Shown piece after piece: positions 1 through 6,197 of a stretch of 14,872 bases of DNA (positions within the stretch are counted from its first letter, which is position 1; every line of letters begins with the position of its first letter). This DNA is from an uncultured Collinsella sp. (GTDB lineage Bacteria > Actinomycetota > Coriobacteriia > Coriobacteriales > Coriobacteriaceae). Both the position numbers and the translations under genes were made by a program. Location: positions 1 to 14,872 of the forward strand of contig USNX01000008.1 in assembly GCA_900556205.1 (NCBI GenBank), written 5' to 3'. Below the pieces are notes generated by a model. That model saw only the letters and a program-made list of their open reading frames with translations. It was not told where the DNA came from and searched no databases.

Positions 1-53
1 CCCGCGACCCCAACCTTGGCAAGGTTGTGCTCTACCAACTGAGCCATGTCCGC
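1..53 (-). tRNA. tRNA-Gly(GCC), 3' part cut by window edge
   Basis: Read on the minus strand, the 5' acceptor strand GCGGACA (53-47) is followed by a D-arm of the GCTCAGTTGGTAGAGC type. The anticodon stem is CAACC/GGTTG with loop TTGCCAA, which puts anticodon GCC (18-20) in place and decodes glycine GGC/GGU. The visible part ends in the 5' strand of the T-stem (GCGGG), so the T-loop, 3' acceptor strand and any CCA lie outside the window. A promoter lies directly upstream at 66-94. Confidence 0.93.
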
Positions 54-65
54 TTGCGGGTTATT

Positions 66-94
66 AATTTACGCGAGTTGTCCAAAAGACGCAA
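66..94 (-). promoter_or_regulatory. promoter of tRNA-Gly
   Basis: On the minus strand there is a -35 box TTGCGT (94-89), a 17-nt spacer and a -10 box TAAATT (71-66). Transcription would start about 5-10 nt before the tRNA 5' end at 53. A 17-nt palindrome (97-113) stands two bases upstream of the -35 box, as it does at the tRNA-Leu promoter. The assignment rests on box match, spacing and position. Confidence 0.7.
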
Positions 95-96
95 GT

Positions 97-113
97 ACTT
101 TTTTCAAAAAAGT
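97..113. promoter_or_regulatory. A/T palindrome upstream of tRNA-Gly promoter
   Basis: The sequence ACTTTTTTCAAAAAAGT is a perfect inverted repeat around a central C. An identical 17-mer occurs at 3568-3584, with the same 2-bp spacing to a -35 box. It could be an UP-element-like RNA polymerase contact, a protein operator, or a weak terminator for the gene ending at 159. The repeated position relative to tRNA promoters favours a promoter role. Confidence 0.5.
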
Positions 114-158
114 TGCCTGCCGCATGTTCTTGGTAGCTAAACGCGCCAAAGCGATTGG

Positions 159-905
159 CTAGGCACACGATTCCAGCGCTCCGCTAAACAGCTTCACCAT
201 CTGCACGCGCGTGCCAGCGCCGTCTGTACGACGAGCAACATCCACGTTATCGACGAGCAAACGCATAAGCTTGATACCACGGCCGCGCTCCTCAGATGCG
301 ACCGGTTCGCTCGTTTCATCGATAGAATAGCCAGCACCTCGATCAAGCACCTCAACCACGACGCGATCGCCATAGGCCTGAACCGTCAGGACGCACCCGA
401 TACCGCCCGCATGGTCATAGGCATTACCCAGCGCCTCCCCCGACGCCAATGCGACATCGTAGCGCTCGTCGCGGCGCAACGGAAGCGATTCAAGGAGTTC
501 GGCGATGCGATGTCGGTAGTATGGAAGATTCTCGATACCCTGACGGACCTCGACGCTCTTACTCCAGCGAGGCAGCTCCCCCACCGGAATGGCGGGAATA
601 GACTCCCGTGCCGGCCCCGCGACATGAAGGATATCGACAAGACGAGCAATCTCCAAAAAGCGAACAACTTCACCTGATGCATTGACGAGCGAAAGCAGGC
701 CTTCTCGCCTCATGAGCTCACGAGCGCGCGCAAGCAGGAATGCCAAGCCCGTCGAATCGATAAAGCTAACAGTCTGACAGTTGATGACGACACGACACAC
801 GCCGCGGCCAATCAAAGCATCCAACCGCCGACGCAACGCAGGCACCGTGGCGATGTCGATATCGCCTGGTGGCGTCAAAACCGCTATGTCATTCCACTCA
901 TTCAT
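159..905 (-). CDS. STAS domain fused to RsbW-like serine kinase (HATPase)
   Basis: This protein of about 248 aa joins two partner-switching modules in one chain. Residues 1-100 form an anti-anti-sigma STAS domain with the phosphoacceptor motif DSTGL (Ser51 is the predicted phosphorylation site). Residues 125-245 form a GHKL ATPase of the anti-sigma kinase type: N-box GEALGNAYDHA (Glu157, Asn161), G1 box DRGAGYS (188-194) and G2 box RGRGIKLM (from 207). In RsbW/SpoIIAB systems the kinase phosphorylates the STAS protein and sequesters a sigma factor. Here both functions are covalently linked, and the neighbouring upstream gene is a PP2C phosphatase that could reverse the phosphorylation. I start at the ATG at 905 because the STAS fold begins there. 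An in-frame TTG at 923 would add six residues. The ribosome site is weak (GGGGAA, about 12 nt upstream). The gene lies 78 nt after the phosphatase, probably in one transcript. No terminator is evident before the tRNA-Gly promoter. Confidence 0.88.
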   Translation of the reverse strand: MNEWNDIAVLTPPGDIDIATVPALRRRLDALIGRGVCRVVINCQTVSFIDSTGLAFLLARARELMRREGLLSLVNASGEVVRFLEIARLVDILHVAGPARESIPAIPVGELPRWSKSVEVRQGIENLPYYRHRIAELLESLPLRRDERYDVALASGEALGNAYDHAGGIGCVLTVQAYGDRVVVEVLDRGAGYSIDETSEPVASEERGRGIKLMRLLVDNVDVARRTDGAGTRVQMVKLFSGALESCA

Positions 906-983
906 ACGACCATGGTTCCCCAAAAAAGCCCACTCGATGCATTCGTTTCCCCAACCGTACGGATTCAGCCCGCCCAGCGTCGT

Positions 984-3329
984 CTATGAACGACCCCGTA
1001 AAAACTCAAGGGACACCAATGCAATGTCATCGTCCAGCGCCGATTCGGTAAATCGGTCAAGCTCGCCCAAGACCTTGCCGCAAATGCCCGACACGCCCTC
1101 CCCCGAAACAGAAAGCAGAAGGTCGCGCAAGCGCTGCTCGCCAAAGAACGCTCCGGTGCGGTCGCGGGCCTCAATCGTTCCATCCGTATACATGAAGAGC
1201 ATGTCGCCGGGGGCGAACGTAAACACGCCTGTCTCGTACACCATGCTCTCAAAGGCACCGATTACGCCCGATTGGCATCCAAGCAGCTCGACCTCTCCCC
1301 CACGGGACTCGCCGCCACCCAGCGGCATCGACTCTGGCCTGATGACCATGGTCGGAGGATGGCCCGCCGAACAATACGTTGCGCGTCCGGCTTTAAGGTC
1401 AATCTTGGCGATAAAGGCTGTCACGAACGTCTCGACCCTCGAAAAGCCCATGAGCATGCTGTTAAGGGAGCGTGCCATGCGGGCCGGTCCAGCGCCCTCC
1501 CAGGCATATGCCGTCAGGGCCGTCTTGACGAGCGCGGACATCGATGCGGCCTCAATGCCTTTGCCAGACACATCACCCAGAATCATGACGGCGCAGTCGT
1601 CGGGAAGACGGATGAGCGTATAGAAATCGCCGCCGACCAACGCCGAGTTCGTGGCCGACAGGTACACCGAATCGGTTGCGATACCCGGAACATCCCCCAG
1701 GGAATTTCTCATGCCGATCTGGAGGGTCTGAGCGATATGGCGCTCCTCGCGCTTTTGAGATTCGCCTTCATAGATCAGTTCAAAGTCATGCGCCAAGTGC
1801 ACCAAGTAGTCATATTCAAGGTCATCAATCGGCTCTTGGCTACCATCACGAAGCAGCAGCGCGCGCGTAGTCGGGCTCTTCGCAACAGAAGCAGGAACAA
1901 TCGCGTCGTTACTGTGTTTGCCATCACCCTCAGAGCGCGGGCGCCCCGCCTCGATGCCGGAGTCGACGTAGAGACCTTGACAAGGCAGACCATGCGCCCT
2001 AAGCCAGCCTCCCATAGGCATCGATTCGTCAACGCGAGTTATACGGACGTGTTTAAGGTCCTCGGCACTCGTGCCGCCCAAAACAGATGCCTCAAAGCCA
2101 TCAGGGCCAGCCCCCAGACGTGCCGCCGGCGCCGTCGTGGAAAAGAAAAGCTTCTCGGGATCGTCCGGCAAAGCAACGCGACTGCCGCCTTCAAAATCTA
2201 TGACGTAGGAGTCCAGACTGGCGTCATACTCAACAGGGCAAAAATGGCAGTTGAGCATATTGCAGATCTCGGACGATACCGCCTGGGTAGCCGCGGCGGA
2301 ATCGTCTAGAAAGGTAAACAACTCATCACGTAAGACATTGAGCGAGCGGCCAAGCTCGGCCGTACGACGAGAGCGAAGGCTCGATGCCATGCCGACCAGC
2401 TGGATAGACAGGTAATCGCAAATGACCTCGAGTACATTAACGTCATAGGCGAGCGGTGCCTGGGGGCGTTTCCAACCAACTTCCAGCACGCCAAGGATCT
2501 GCGTACCGTAAAAAACGGGAAGACAGATCTCGCTGCGGTACGGAGGCATATCCTGCACGCGCAACAGGTGCTTAGAACGATTGTCCAAGTCCATGAACAT
2601 ACCGGAGGCGGCCCTATCGCCCTCAAGGTCCTGTTGAATCGACAAGCGACAGGCACGCGACTCGCGAAGAACATACGTCGGAATGCCAGCGCCATACGGC
2701 AAAAACTCGGGCAGGTAGCTATCGTACAGCTCCTTGGAAACACCGCGTAGCTTAAAACCGCCGCTCTCAGAAAAATAGATAGCGGCACCCGAAGCATCGA
2801 GTGTTCCTACAAGCTGGTTCAAAACGGTATCAAGCAGGCTGGGTAACTCATCGGAGCCCACAGTGCTCATAATGACCGAGAGCGTGCCAGAGAGGCGCTT
2901 GTTCGCCACTCTAAGCTCCGAAAGCGCACGCTTGAGCTGACGGTCGTGCGAATACTGTTCTTCGATGCTATGGAGCGCCACCAGAACACGTGGCGCGCGG
3001 CGCCCAAAGATGCGTGGAGGCGTTACGGAGCCTGCACGAACCAAGACGGGGATAAAGGAGCCGTCACTCAGCTTGAGCATCAGTTCGTTCTCGGAGCCAT
3101 CAGTTTCAAATGGCAGACGATGTTCCGTCGCACGTTCAAAAGCGGACGAGTACAGGACGTCTTTAACATCTCCACCGATGACGTCGGCGCGTTCCTCGCA
3201 CATCAAACCAAGTAAGCGATTATTCACATGCAGAATGGTTCCGTCGAGCTCGCAGATGATGACAGCATCGCTCGTGATCTCGACTAGTTGGGCAACGTCT
3301 GCCCACTCGTTGCGTTCAAGCGTTTCCAT
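984..3329 (-). CDS. PAS/GAF sensor SpoIIE-type PP2C phosphatase (RsbU-like)
   Basis: This 781-aa protein looks like a soluble sensor phosphatase. Residues 10-125 resemble a PAS domain (ITSDAVIICELDGTILHVNN). Residues 155-315 are a GAF domain ending in the helix before LRSRRTAELGR. Residues 325-525 look like a second, divergent GAF with an unusual insert. Residues 530-778 are a PP2C/SpoIIE domain introduced by the RsbU-like linker EERHIAQTLQIGM. The metal-binding motifs are all present: VGGDFY (Asp568), GDVSGKG (585-591), SAGHPP (654-659), YTDG (714-717) and DDDIALV (766-772), so it should be active. No membrane segment is seen. The expected substrate is a phospho-STAS protein, most simply the STAS-kinase fusion encoded 78 nt downstream. 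I chose the ATG at 3329 because GGTGGGG (3342-3336) sits 6 nt upstream. An in-frame GTG at 3341 would start inside that ribosome site. Confidence 0.9.
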   Translation of the reverse strand: METLERNEWADVAQLVEITSDAVIICELDGTILHVNNRLLGLMCEERADVIGGDVKDVLYSSAFERATEHRLPFETDGSENELMLKLSDGSFIPVLVRAGSVTPPRIFGRRAPRVLVALHSIEEQYSHDRQLKRALSELRVANKRLSGTLSVIMSTVGSDELPSLLDTVLNQLVGTLDASGAAIYFSESGGFKLRGVSKELYDSYLPEFLPYGAGIPTYVLRESRACRLSIQQDLEGDRAASGMFMDLDNRSKHLLRVQDMPPYRSEICLPVFYGTQILGVLEVGWKRPQAPLAYDVNVLEVICDYLSIQLVGMASSLRSRRTAELGRSLNVLRDELFTFLDDSAAATQAVSSEICNMLNCHFCPVEYDASLDSYVIDFEGGSRVALPDDPEKLFFSTTAPAARLGAGPDGFEASVLGGTSAEDLKHVRITRVDESMPMGGWLRAHGLPCQGLYVDSGIEAGRPRSEGDGKHSNDAIVPASVAKSPTTRALLLRDGSQEPIDDLEYDYLVHLAHDFELIYEGESQKREERHIAQTLQIGMRNSLGDVPGIATDSVYLSATNSALVGGDFYTLIRLPDDCAVMILGDVSGKGIEAASMSALVKTALTAYAWEGAGPARMARSLNSMLMGFSRVETFVTAFIAKIDLKAGRATYCSAGHPPTMVIRPESMPLGGGESRGGEVELLGCQSGVIGAFESMVYETGVFTFAPGDMLFMYTDGTIEARDRTGAFFGEQRLRDLLLSVSGEGVSGICGKVLGELDRFTESALDDDIALVSLEFLRGRS

Positions 3330-3355
3330 CGTGGACCCCACCGTCTATCGGTAAC

Positions 3356-3377
3356 AAAAAAGCCTCCGAAGAGGCTT
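3356..3377 (-). terminator. terminator of tRNA-Leu
   Basis: On the minus strand AAGCCTC, loop TTCG, GAGGCTT forms a 7-bp stem (3377-3371 with 3366-3360), followed by a run of T (to 3356). It begins 12 nt after the tRNA-Leu CCA end and finishes 26 nt before the phosphatase ATG. Confidence 0.85.
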
Positions 3378-3388
3378 CTCAAATGCGA

Positions 3389-3478
3389 TGGTGTCGGAGG
3401 CGGGACTTGAACCCGCATGACCAAAAAGCGGTCACTAGCACCTCAAGCTAGCGCGTCTGCCAATTCCGCCACTCCGAC
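3389..3478 (-). tRNA. tRNA-Leu(GAG)
   Basis: The acceptor strands GTCGGAG (3478-3472) and CTCCGAC (3399-3393) pair over 7 bp, followed by discriminator A (3392) and an encoded CCA (3391-3389). The anticodon stem CTAGC/GCTAG encloses TTGAGGT, giving anticodon GAG (3444-3442), which reads CUC/CUU. The long variable arm (TGACC/GGTCA) is typical of leucine tRNAs, and the T-arm is GCGGG TTCAAGT CCCGC. It has its own promoter (3537-3565) and terminator (3356-3377). Confidence 0.97.
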
Positions 3479-3536
3479 ATGCTATGTTGTTGATTCACGG
3501 TTCGTTTTGTTGGACCCGCGCGTTCAACGAGGAAGA

Positions 3537-3565
3537 TAATAACCTATGATTCGAGAACTGTGCAA
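3537..3565 (-). promoter_or_regulatory. promoter of tRNA-Leu
   Basis: The minus strand carries -35 TTGCAC (3565-3560), a 17-nt spacer and -10 TTATTA (3542-3537). Shifting the -10 to TATTAT gives 18 nt. The tRNA 5' end is about 50 nt beyond the expected start, so a short 5' leader would be removed by RNase P. The box pattern and the palindrome just upstream match those of the tRNA-Gly promoter. Confidence 0.65.
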
Positions 3566-3567
3566 GC

Positions 3568-3584
3568 ACTTTTTTCAAAAAAGT
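3568..3584. promoter_or_regulatory. A/T palindrome upstream of tRNA-Leu promoter
   Basis: This is the second copy of ACTTTTTTCAAAAAAGT, identical over all 17 bases to 97-113, again two bases upstream of a -35 box. Flanking bases GC/GT and TTGC are also shared. Confidence 0.5.
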
Positions 3585-3622
3585 TTACGAATTTGTAAAT
3601 GTGCAGGTAGACGGACCTGTTC

Positions 3623-3747
3623 GGGCCGGAATGAGGTCGCTTTCCAACGCGTCCTCGGGCATGCGGCATTATTTTGCTCCGCGCTTCGCGCTACAAAATA
3701 ATGCCGCCCCCTGCGGAATGCGTTGGAAAGCGACCTCATTCCGGCCC
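3623..3747 (+). repeat. foldback element A (three-tier inverted repeat)
   Basis: Outer arms 3623-3650 and 3720-3747 are perfectly complementary over 28 bp. Inside lie a left loop GTCCTCGGGCAT (3651-3662) and a right loop CCCCTGCGGAAT (3708-3719). Inner arms GCGGCATTATTTTG (3663-3676) and its complement (3694-3707) are perfect over 14 bp. The apex is 17 nt (3677-3693), with GCGC-TTC-GCGC. Element B on the other strand has the same plan and nearly the same loops, so I orient A on the plus strand. No transposase, target duplication or coding content is visible. It could be a non-autonomous mobile foldback, a recombination site or a structured RNA. Confidence 0.85.
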
Positions 3748-3808
3748 TAGGAGTATGTACTCCGGACACAGTTCTCAAACATGTTCTGGGGGCTGATGCA
3801 AATTTGGT

Positions 3809-3827
3809 GGCTCGGCAAAGCCGAGCC
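3809..3827. repeat. small GC hairpin between the foldback elements
   Basis: GGCTCGGC and GCCGAGCC pair over 8 bp around loop AAA. It is followed on the plus strand by CTTATAT, which is too weak a T-run for a confident terminator call. Confidence 0.5.
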
Positions 3828-3837
3828 CTTATATGGG

Positions 3838-3863
3838 GAGGCCGGAGCCAAAGCTCCGGCCTC
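3838..3863. repeat. second GC hairpin between the foldback elements
   Basis: GAGGCCGGAGC (3838-3848) pairs over 11 bp with 3853-3863 around loop CAAA. The plus-strand tail ACTCAATTTCTTATT is only moderately T-rich. CTCACT (3861-3866) could instead pair with AGTGAG (3885-3890), giving a mutually exclusive stem. It may act as a terminator, but in which direction is unclear. Confidence 0.5.
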
Positions 3864-3927
3864 ACTCAATTTCTTATTAGATAAAGTGAGCGATCAAGGA
3901 ATCGCACCCCTCTGCAGTGGTAACACA

Positions 3928-4059
3928 GGGCCCGTGCTGGACTTAGTTTTCAGAACATTCCGCAGACCAGGAAACCCCCTTATCCGCAGCTCCGAAGGAG
4001 CAGGATAAGGGGGTTTCCATGGTCGAGGACGTTCTGAAAACTAAGTCCAGCACGGGCCC
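3928..4059 (-). repeat. foldback element B (three-tier inverted repeat)
   Basis: Outer arms 3928-3956 and 4031-4059 are perfectly complementary over 29 bp. Inner arms 3970-3985 and 4003-4018 are perfect over 16 bp. On the minus strand the left loop is GTCCTCGACCAT (4030-4019) and the right loop ends CTGCGGAAT (3965-3957). The 17-nt apex contains GCTCC-TTC-GGAGC. Left loops of A and B agree at 10 of 12 bases, right loops share 9 bases in a row, and both outer arms start GGGCC. The remaining stems differ. It begins 16 nt after the oppF stop codon and so would lie in the operon's 3' untranslated RNA. Confidence 0.85.
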
Positions 4060-4075
4060 GGACGAGAACAACCGA

Positions 4076-5104
4076 CTACAGGTCGATGTGCGATTCCTTG
4101 ATCGGGAACGGCTCCGCGAAGTGGCAGGCGCAGCAGTGGCCCGGTGCGACTTCCTTAAACTCGGGCAGCTTCTCGGAGCAGATACCCTGAGCGATCGGGC
4201 AGCGAGTGTGGAAACGGCAGCCGGTCGGCGGATCCAGCGGCGACGGCGGATCGCCAGCGAGGATGATGCGCTTGCGGGTCTTCTGGATATCAGGATCGGG
4301 AACCGGAACGGCAGACAGCAGCGACTGCGTGTACGGATGGTGGGGCTCGCTGTAGAGCGTCTTCCAGTCCGAAACCTCAACCATCTTACCCAGATACATA
4401 ACGGCAACGCGATCGGAAATGTGCTGCACGACGGACAGGTCGTGCGCGATAAACAGATACGCCGTGCCAAACTTGTCCTGAAGCTCCTTGAGCAGGTTCA
4501 AGACCTGGGCCTGAATGGACACGTCCAGAGCAGAAACCGGCTCGTCGCAGATGATCAGCTTGGGTTTGAGCGCAAAAGCGCGGGCAATGCCGACGCGCTG
4601 ACGCTGGCCGCCCGAAAACTCATGCGGATAGCGGTTGATGTGCTCGGGGTTCAAACCGACAACGTCAAGCAGCTCGCGAACACGCTCGATACGCTCCTCC
4701 TTGGTGCCCACCCCGTGAATGGTCATGGGCTCGGAGACGATCTCACCGATGGTCATACGAGGGTTCAACGAAGCATAGGGATCCTGGAAGATGAACTGCA
4801 TCTCGCGACGCATGTCCTTGATCTCATGCTTGCTCATCTCGGCAACATCTTTGCCCTGGAAGAACACCTTACCGGCGGTCGGCTTGGTCAAGCGCATGAT
4901 GGTGCGACCCGTCGTGGACTTACCGCAACCAGACTCACCAACCAGACCAAAGGTCTCGCCAGGATAAATCTCAAAAGAGATGTCATTTACAGCAGAGACG
5001 ACACGCTTGGAAAAACGCTTGGCGAACATGCCGGACTCAGCGGGGAACTCCTTAGAGAGGTGTTCGACCTTCAGCAACGGAGTACGCTCGTTGGTATCTG
5101 CCAT
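4076..5104 (-). CDS. oppF: oligopeptide ABC transporter ATP-binding protein OppF
   Basis: This 342-aa cytoplasmic ATPase is one of two nucleotide-binding subunits that energise peptide import through OppBC. It has Walker A GESGCGKST (56-64), Q-loop Gln107, signature SGGQRQR (164-170), Walker B LIICDEP (183-189) and H-loop His221, so catalysis should be intact. The C-terminal extension typical of OppD/OppF carries Cys296, 302, 309 and 327 (spacing 5, 6, 17) plus Cys324 and 325. Similar cysteine clusters are known to hold an iron-sulfur centre in some DppD/OppD proteins. It is the last gene of the operon. Its ATG shares one base with the oppD stop (TAATG), and its ribosome site AAGGGAGG lies within the oppD end, so translation is probably coupled. 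OppF rather than DppF is chosen from the overall context. The actual peptide size preference cannot be read from sequence. Confidence 0.95.
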   Translation of the reverse strand: MADTNERTPLLKVEHLSKEFPAESGMFAKRFSKRVVSAVNDISFEIYPGETFGLVGESGCGKSTTGRTIMRLTKPTAGKVFFQGKDVAEMSKHEIKDMRREMQFIFQDPYASLNPRMTIGEIVSEPMTIHGVGTKEERIERVRELLDVVGLNPEHINRYPHEFSGGQRQRVGIARAFALKPKLIICDEPVSALDVSIQAQVLNLLKELQDKFGTAYLFIAHDLSVVQHISDRVAVMYLGKMVEVSDWKTLYSEPHHPYTQSLLSAVPVPDPDIQKTRKRIILAGDPPSPLDPPTGCRFHTRCPIAQGICSEKLPEFKEVAPGHCCACHFAEPFPIKESHIDL

Positions 5105-6195
5105 TACGCCTCGCCTCCCTTCTTGGAATCCTTGCGAGTACGGGACGTCTCAGGAGCGTTCTTGAGAAACTCGGGGTCACCGGAGTAGTGGCACGCAGAG
5201 TAATGACCAGACTCGGTGACAACGCGCTCGGGGCGCTGCTTGCGGCACTTATCGGTCGCATAGGGACAACGAGGCGAGAACACGCAGCCCTCGGGCAGGT
5301 TCATGAGCGAAGGCGGGTTGCCGTGAATCGGCGTAAGCGGCTTCTTCTCTTCGATGGCCTGCTCCGGGATGGAGCGGATAAGGCCCCAGGTGTAGGGGTG
5401 GCGGCTCTCGTAGAAGATTTCCTCAGCAGTACCGAACTCGACGGGACGACCGGCGTACATAACCATGATCTTGTCGGCCATGTCGGCGACGACGCCCAGG
5501 TCATGGGTAATCATGATGATGGCGTTGCCGTTCTTCTCCTGCATTTCCTGCATAAGCTCAATAATCTGAGCCTGGATGGTAACGTCCAGAGCCGTCGTGG
5601 GTTCGTCGGCAATCAGAATATCGGGATCGCAGGCAAGAGCCATGGCAATCATGACGCGCTGACGCATACCGCCAGAGAACTGGTGCGGATACTCATTGAC
5701 GCGCTTCTCGGGCTCGGGAATACCAACGAGGTCCAAAAGCTCGGTGGCACGCTTGAGCGCCTCCTGCTTGGAGTAGCCACGGTGCAGACGAAGGCCCTCG
5801 CCCACCTGCTTGCCGATCTTATAAACCGGGTTCAAGGAGGTCATAGGATCCTGGAAGATCATCGCGATATCGTTGCCGCGAATGTGCTGCATCTCTTCCT
5901 CGGTCATCTCGAGGATTGAGCGGCCGCGATAGCGAACGTCACCGCCCTCGATCTTTCCCGGAGGCATCGAGATAAGGCCCATGATGGTCATGGCGGTCAC
6001 GGACTTACCGGAGCCGGACTCACCGACGACACCAAGGGTCTCGCCACGATCGAGCGTGTAGGAGACACCGTCGACAGCGCGAACGACGCCATCCTCGGTG
6101 TGGAAATACATCTTTAGGTCATCGACCTCGAGCAGATGCTGGCCCTCGGGAACCGGCTGGTCCTTCAGGTCCACATAGTTCTTGTTCTTCTTCAT
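5104..6195 (-). CDS. oppD: oligopeptide ABC transporter ATP-binding protein OppD
   Basis: This 363-aa ATPase partners OppF. It has Walker A GESGSGKS (58-65), Q-loop Gln115, signature SGGMRQR (174-180), Walker B ILIADEP (193-199) and H-loop His231. The C-terminal region has Cys304, 310, 317 and 335, with the same 5, 6, 17 spacing as OppF, then a charged tail ending [10 protein letters not shown]. The start ATG at 6195 lies two bases after the oppC stop, and GAAGGACG at the oppC end serves as its ribosome site. SGGM-type signature and length distinguish it from OppF (SGGQ). Confidence 0.95.
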   Translation of the reverse strand: MKKNKNYVDLKDQPVPEGQHLLEVDDLKMYFHTEDGVVRAVDGVSYTLDRGETLGVVGESGSGKSVTAMTIMGLISMPPGKIEGGDVRYRGRSILEMTEEEMQHIRGNDIAMIFQDPMTSLNPVYKIGKQVGEGLRLHRGYSKQEALKRATELLDLVGIPEPEKRVNEYPHQFSGGMRQRVMIAMALACDPDILIADEPTTALDVTIQAQIIELMQEMQEKNGNAIIMITHDLGVVADMADKIMVMYAGRPVEFGTAEEIFYESRHPYTWGLIRSIPEQAIEEKKPLTPIHGNPPSLMNLPEGCVFSPRCPYATDKCRKQRPERVVTESGHYSACHYSGDPEFLKNAPETSRTRKDSKKGGEA

Positions 6196-6197
6196 CC

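Larger units (their letters stand above)
3479..4075. other. non-coding stretch between oppF and tRNA-Leu
   Basis: These 597 bp contain no convincing gene. The short ORFs crossing it run through inverted repeats and lack family features. From high to low coordinates it holds foldback element B (3928-4059), two small GC hairpins (3838-3863 and 3809-3827), a short palindrome GGAGTATGTACTCC (3750-3763), foldback element A (3623-3747), the A/T palindrome and the tRNA-Leu promoter. No classical stem-plus-T-run terminator for the opp operon was found here, so its transcripts may end in these structures. Confidence 0.85.

Noticed and set aside
54..158. Classical terminator after the STAS-kinase gene
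   Set aside because: Only the A/T palindrome is present, with no GC stem. Its repeat at another tRNA promoter fits a promoter role better.
781..2309. Overlapping plus-strand frames opposite the phosphatase
   Set aside because: Ser/Pro/Arg-rich shadows of a gene with clear domains on the minus strand.
3623..4059. Complete insertion sequence
   Set aside because: No transposase frame and no target-site duplication visible at either element's ends.
3479..4075. CRISPR array or retron/reverse transcriptase system
   Set aside because: There are large inverted repeats but no regularly spaced direct repeats, and no cas or reverse transcriptase gene in the window.
4019..5188. Plus-strand open frame starting inside foldback element B and running opposite oppF
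   Set aside because: Its start lies in an inverted repeat and the rest mirrors oppF. No independent motif.
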